Source of the DNA: Elusimicrobiota bacterium
GTDB taxonomy: Bacteria > Elusimicrobiota > Elusimicrobia > UBA1565 > JACRDR01
Direction of reading: 5' to 3'
Length of the DNA stretch: 5,367 nucleotides
NCBI GenBank assembly: GCA_016212845.1
Contig: JACRDR010000156.1
Location: 1-5,367, forward strand
Below, in pieces: positions 5,044-5,367 of this stretch (positions within the stretch are counted from its first letter, which is position 1; every line of letters starts with the position of its first letter). The notes beneath the pieces are model-generated. The model was not told where the DNA came from. It made no database searches and saw only the letters and a list, made by a program, of their open reading frames with translations. The position numbers were made by a program, and so were the translations under genes.

Positions 5044-5060
5044 CGCGGACCAAAACCGCG
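5044..5060 (+). other. Short GC hairpin just upstream of 16S
   Basis: CGCGG (5044-5048) pairs with CCGCG (5056-5060) around the 7-base loop ACCAAAA, ending 20 bases before the mature 16S end. It may help leader folding; the evidence is the complementarity alone. Confidence 0.35.
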
Positions 5061-5080
5061 GCGAAAACGTCAACATCAAT

Positions 5081-5367
5081 TTAATGGAGAGTTTGATCCT
5101 GGCTCAGAATTAACGCTGGCAGCGTGCATAACACATGCAAGTCGAACGGAATTTCTTGAGATTATATCAATGGAAATTTAGTGGCAGACGAGAGCGTAAC
5201 ACGTAGGAAATCTACCCTAGAGTGAGGAATAACCAGCCGAAAGGTTGGCTAATACCTCGTACGATCCCGGCCAGGCATCTGGTTGGGATGAAAGGCGCAA
5301 GCCACTCTGGGAGGATCCTGCGGCCTATCAGCTAGTTGGGGGGGTAACGGCCCACCAAGGCGACGAC
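5081..5367 (+). rRNA. rrs: 16S ribosomal RNA, 5' part, continues beyond the window
   Basis: The 27F site AGAGTTTGATCCTGGCTCAG is perfect at 5088-5107, and ACACATGCAAGTCGAACGG follows at 5131-5149. As that site corresponds to E. coli position 8, the mature 5' end is placed at about 5081. Helix 6 (V1) is AT-rich and folds as AATTTC-TTGA (5150-5159) with TCAA-TG-GAAATT (5167-5178). Further conserved parts include GCTAATACCTCG (5248-5259), GCGGCCTATCAGCTAGTTGG (5320-5339) and GTAACGGCCCACCAAGGCGA near the edge. About 290 of roughly 1500 bases are present, covering V1 and V2. Taxonomy is not safely readable from this part. Confidence 0.96.

Larger units (their letters stand above)
4787..5080 (+). 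other. rRNA operon leader (5' external transcribed spacer)
   Basis: About 290 bases lie between the expected P2 start and the mature 16S 5' end, a normal length for an rRNA leader. The stretch holds the antitermination elements and several hairpins described separately, including short ones at 4932-4954 (GGCCA with TGGCC) and 5002-5013 (GGAA-TCAA-TTCC). Base composition is clearly less GC-rich than the protein genes. Short open frames cross it on both strands but show no coding character. The stem cut by RNase III needs sequence downstream of 16S, which is not in the window. Confidence 0.7.

Noticed and set aside
4706..5113. Open frames of 80-94 codons on both strands in the rRNA leader
   Set aside because: They overlap promoter, boxA, hairpins and the 16S 5' end; the plus-strand one even translates the 27F site. 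These are typical spurious rRNA-region frames.

Overview
The window is GC-rich bacterial chromosomal DNA that runs at its right edge into the start of an rRNA operon. A TonB-dependent outer-membrane receptor ending in phenylalanine, an AMIN-SPOR envelope protein and an HtrA-type periplasmic protease point to a diderm (Gram-negative type) bacterium. The 16S fragment is clearly bacterial, with the universal 27F site, but too short and too unusual in helix 6 and in the GGCAGACGAGAGCGTAACACG stretch to place by eye. A poorly sampled lineage, for example high-GC Elusimicrobiota, is only a guess.

Layout, left to right. (1) Positions 1-405, minus strand: the 5' part of an exported protein with a signal peptide, a short strand-rich module, a Pro/Ala-rich linker and the start of a further domain; its 3' end is outside the window. 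(2) Positions 406-629: a 224-bp gap with a candidate promoter, a 9+2+9 bp perfect dyad that looks like an operator, and a GC hairpin. (3) Positions 630-788, minus: a probable 52-residue hypothetical protein downstream of the receptor gene. (4) Positions 882-2930, minus: a complete TonB-dependent receptor with a GTG start. (5) Positions 2931-2984: a 54-bp divergent promoter region. (6) Positions 2985-3719, plus: a secreted AMIN-linker-SPOR protein. (7) Positions 3720-3800: a convergent spacer filled by a nested stem structure. (8) Positions 3801-4589, minus: an HtrA/DegP-type serine protease with an intact catalytic triad but no PDZ domain. (9) Positions 4636-5080: the rRNA control region, with two tandem sigma70-type promoters, a boxB-like GNRA hairpin, boxA, and a structured leader. 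(10) From about 5081: the first 287 or so bases of 16S rRNA, running off the window.

The protein genes share an envelope theme (outer-membrane uptake, peptidoglycan/septum binding, periplasmic proteolysis), but the divergent and convergent orientations mean they are not one operon. The base composition falls noticeably from the coding region into the rRNA leader and 16S gene, as expected for rRNA next to high-GC coding DNA. I see no mobile element, CRISPR array or defence system. The most interesting signals are small: the palindromes at 542-561 and around the second rRNA promoter, the boxB-boxA leader, the folded convergent spacer, and a tendency of first genes to lack a Shine-Dalgarno sequence and to carry a TAnnnT motif right before the start codon.
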